Shown here piece after piece: positions 4,572 to 5,489 of a stretch of DNA of 5,489 bases; positions within the stretch are counted from its first letter, which is position 1, and every line of letters begins with the position of its first letter. A program made the position numbers and the translations under genes. The notes below the pieces were generated by a model. It was given only the letters and a program-made list of their open reading frames with translations, had not been told where the DNA came from and did not search any database. Source of the stretch: an uncultured Alphaproteobacteria bacterium (GTDB lineage Bacteria > Pseudomonadota > Alphaproteobacteria > Sneathiellales > Sneathiellaceae); NCBI GenBank assembly GCA_937910835.1, contig CALEMG010000230.1:1-5489 (forward strand), written 5' to 3'.

Positions 4572-5489
4572 TTAAGTCGGGCGCCCGATGCTGCGATAGG
4601 TAAACCCTTTGATAGCCATATCATGCGGATCATAAATATTCCGTAAATCTACCATAACAGGCGTCTTCATCATGGCCTTGACCCGTTTAAGGTCCAGTGC
4701 CCGGAATTCATTCCATTCGGTGATGATGACAAGCGCATCCGCGCCTTCGATCGTGGCGTAGGAGCTGTCACAAAATTCTATGTCGTTGAGGAGGTTTCGC
4801 GCTTCGTCCATGCCCTCTGGATCATTGGCGCGTATGCGCGCCCCGGCCTTGACCAGCGCGGGAAGGATATCAAGGCTCGGGCTCTCCCGCATGTCGTCGG
4901 TGTTCGGCTTGAAGGTGAGACCGAGGACGGCAATCTGCTTGCCCGAGACGGACCCGCCGCAGGCGTCGATCACCCGTGCGGCCATGTCCATTTTGCGCTT
5001 TTCATTGATATCGATAACAGTATCGACAATGCGAAGCGGCGCGCCCGTCTCTATAGAGGTTTGGTAAAGCGCTCGCGTGTCCTTTGGAAAGCAGGAGCCA
5101 CCAAACCCGGGGCCGGGATGGAGGAATTTCGCACCAATGCGTCGGTCCAGCCCGATGCCGCGCGCGACATCATGAACATCCGCACCGACTTTATCGCAAA
5201 GATCCGCGATTTCATTGATGAAGGTAATCTTGGTCGCAAGGAAGGCGTTGCCCGCGTATTTCGTCAACTCGGAGCTTTCCAGACTGGTAAAGACAAGCGG
5301 TGTCTGAAACAGTGAGAGCGGGCGGTAGATCGCTGACATCATCTCCTGTGCGCGCTTTTCCAACGTGCCGACGATGACCCGGTCGGGGCGCATGAAATCT
5401 TCGATTGCGGCGCCTTCGCGCAAAAATTCCGGGTTGGAAACCACATCGAAATCCGCTTCCGGATTGGTCTCGCGCAGGATGCGTTCCAC
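4572..5489 (-). CDS. ugd: UDP-glucose 6-dehydrogenase, C-terminal part (N-terminus outside window)
   Basis: The enzyme oxidises UDP-glucose to UDP-glucuronate with two NAD+, supplying uronic acid for exopolysaccharide, capsule or lipid modification. The visible 305 residues cover the end of the NAD domain (VVSNPEFLREGAAI, fragment residues 17-29), the central dimerisation helix with SSELTKYAGNAFLATKI (72-88), and the catalytic loop GPGFGGSCFPKDT with nucleophile C133. After these come the UDP-binding domain with LGLTFKPNTDDMRESPS (189-205) and the ending VMVDLRNIYDP. Family members are about 430-440 residues, so roughly 130 residues including the N-terminal Rossmann glycine motif lie right of the window. 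The GTG codon at 5489-5487 is internal, not a start. It precedes the phosphohexomutase in the same operon, a usual pairing for nucleotide-sugar supply. A GDP-mannose dehydrogenase is less likely, given FPKDT and the nearby residues. Confidence 0.93.
   Translation of the reverse strand: MERILRETNPEADFDVVSNPEFLREGAAIEDFMRPDRVIVGTLEKRAQEMMSAIYRPLSLFQTPLVFTSLESSELTKYAGNAFLATKITFINEIADLCDKVGADVHDVARGIGLDRRIGAKFLHPGPGFGGSCFPKDTRALYQTSIETGAPLRIVDTVIDINEKRKMDMAARVIDACGGSVSGKQIAVLGLTFKPNTDDMRESPSLDILPALVKAGARIRANDPEGMDEARNLLNDIEFCDSSYATIEGADALVIITEWNEFRALDLKRVKAMMKTPVMVDLRNIYDPHDMAIKGFTYRSIGRPT

Noticed and set aside
4155..4646. Long plus-strand open frame opposite the ugd-pgmG junction
   Set aside because: It is antisense to strongly recognised coding sequence, has no ribosome-binding site and its product resembles nothing; it is a composition artefact.

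Overview
The window looks like chromosomal DNA from an alphaproteobacterium. This rests on the moderate G+C content, on the resemblance of the phosphohexomutase to the sphingomonad PgmG type, and on the style of the small hypothetical proteins. The genus cannot be named from the sequence. No tRNA, rRNA, CRISPR array, insertion sequence or phage gene is visible, and no gap between genes exceeds about 220 bases.

Left part (1-1430, + strand): the last 51 codons of an ArsR/SmtB-type regulator, carrying a C-terminal vicinal Cys-Cys pair, are followed by a membrane permease of the ArsP/UPF0718 (DUF318) family with its FCSCG motif. The 100 bases between them hold two operator-like inverted repeats of identical geometry (7-bp arms, 6-base spacer). 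They flank a possible promoter, so this looks like a metalloid-responsive regulator plus efflux unit. A strong GC-rich hairpin lies downstream of the permease.

Middle (1431-3137): a small secreted protein of unknown function (+) ends in a textbook rho-independent terminator. Facing it is a two-gene minus-strand operon: a small ribbon-helix-helix-like protein, then a 130-residue protein with an FHHREHV motif, joined by a 4-base ATGA overlap. The operon is preceded by a 24-bp palindrome, probably its autoregulatory operator. A VOC/glyoxalase-fold protein is transcribed divergently from the same intergenic region.

Right part (3156-5489, - strand): phosphoglucomutase/phosphomannomutase and, upstream in the same operon, UDP-glucose 6-dehydrogenase, whose N-terminus lies beyond the right edge. 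With a UDP-glucose pyrophosphorylase elsewhere, they would take glucose-6-phosphate to glucose-1-phosphate and UDP-glucose to UDP-glucuronate for surface polysaccharide; the mutase could also supply mannose-1-phosphate.

The least explained element is the RHH/FHHREHV pair with its palindromic control region. The regulator/permease control region is the next most informative.
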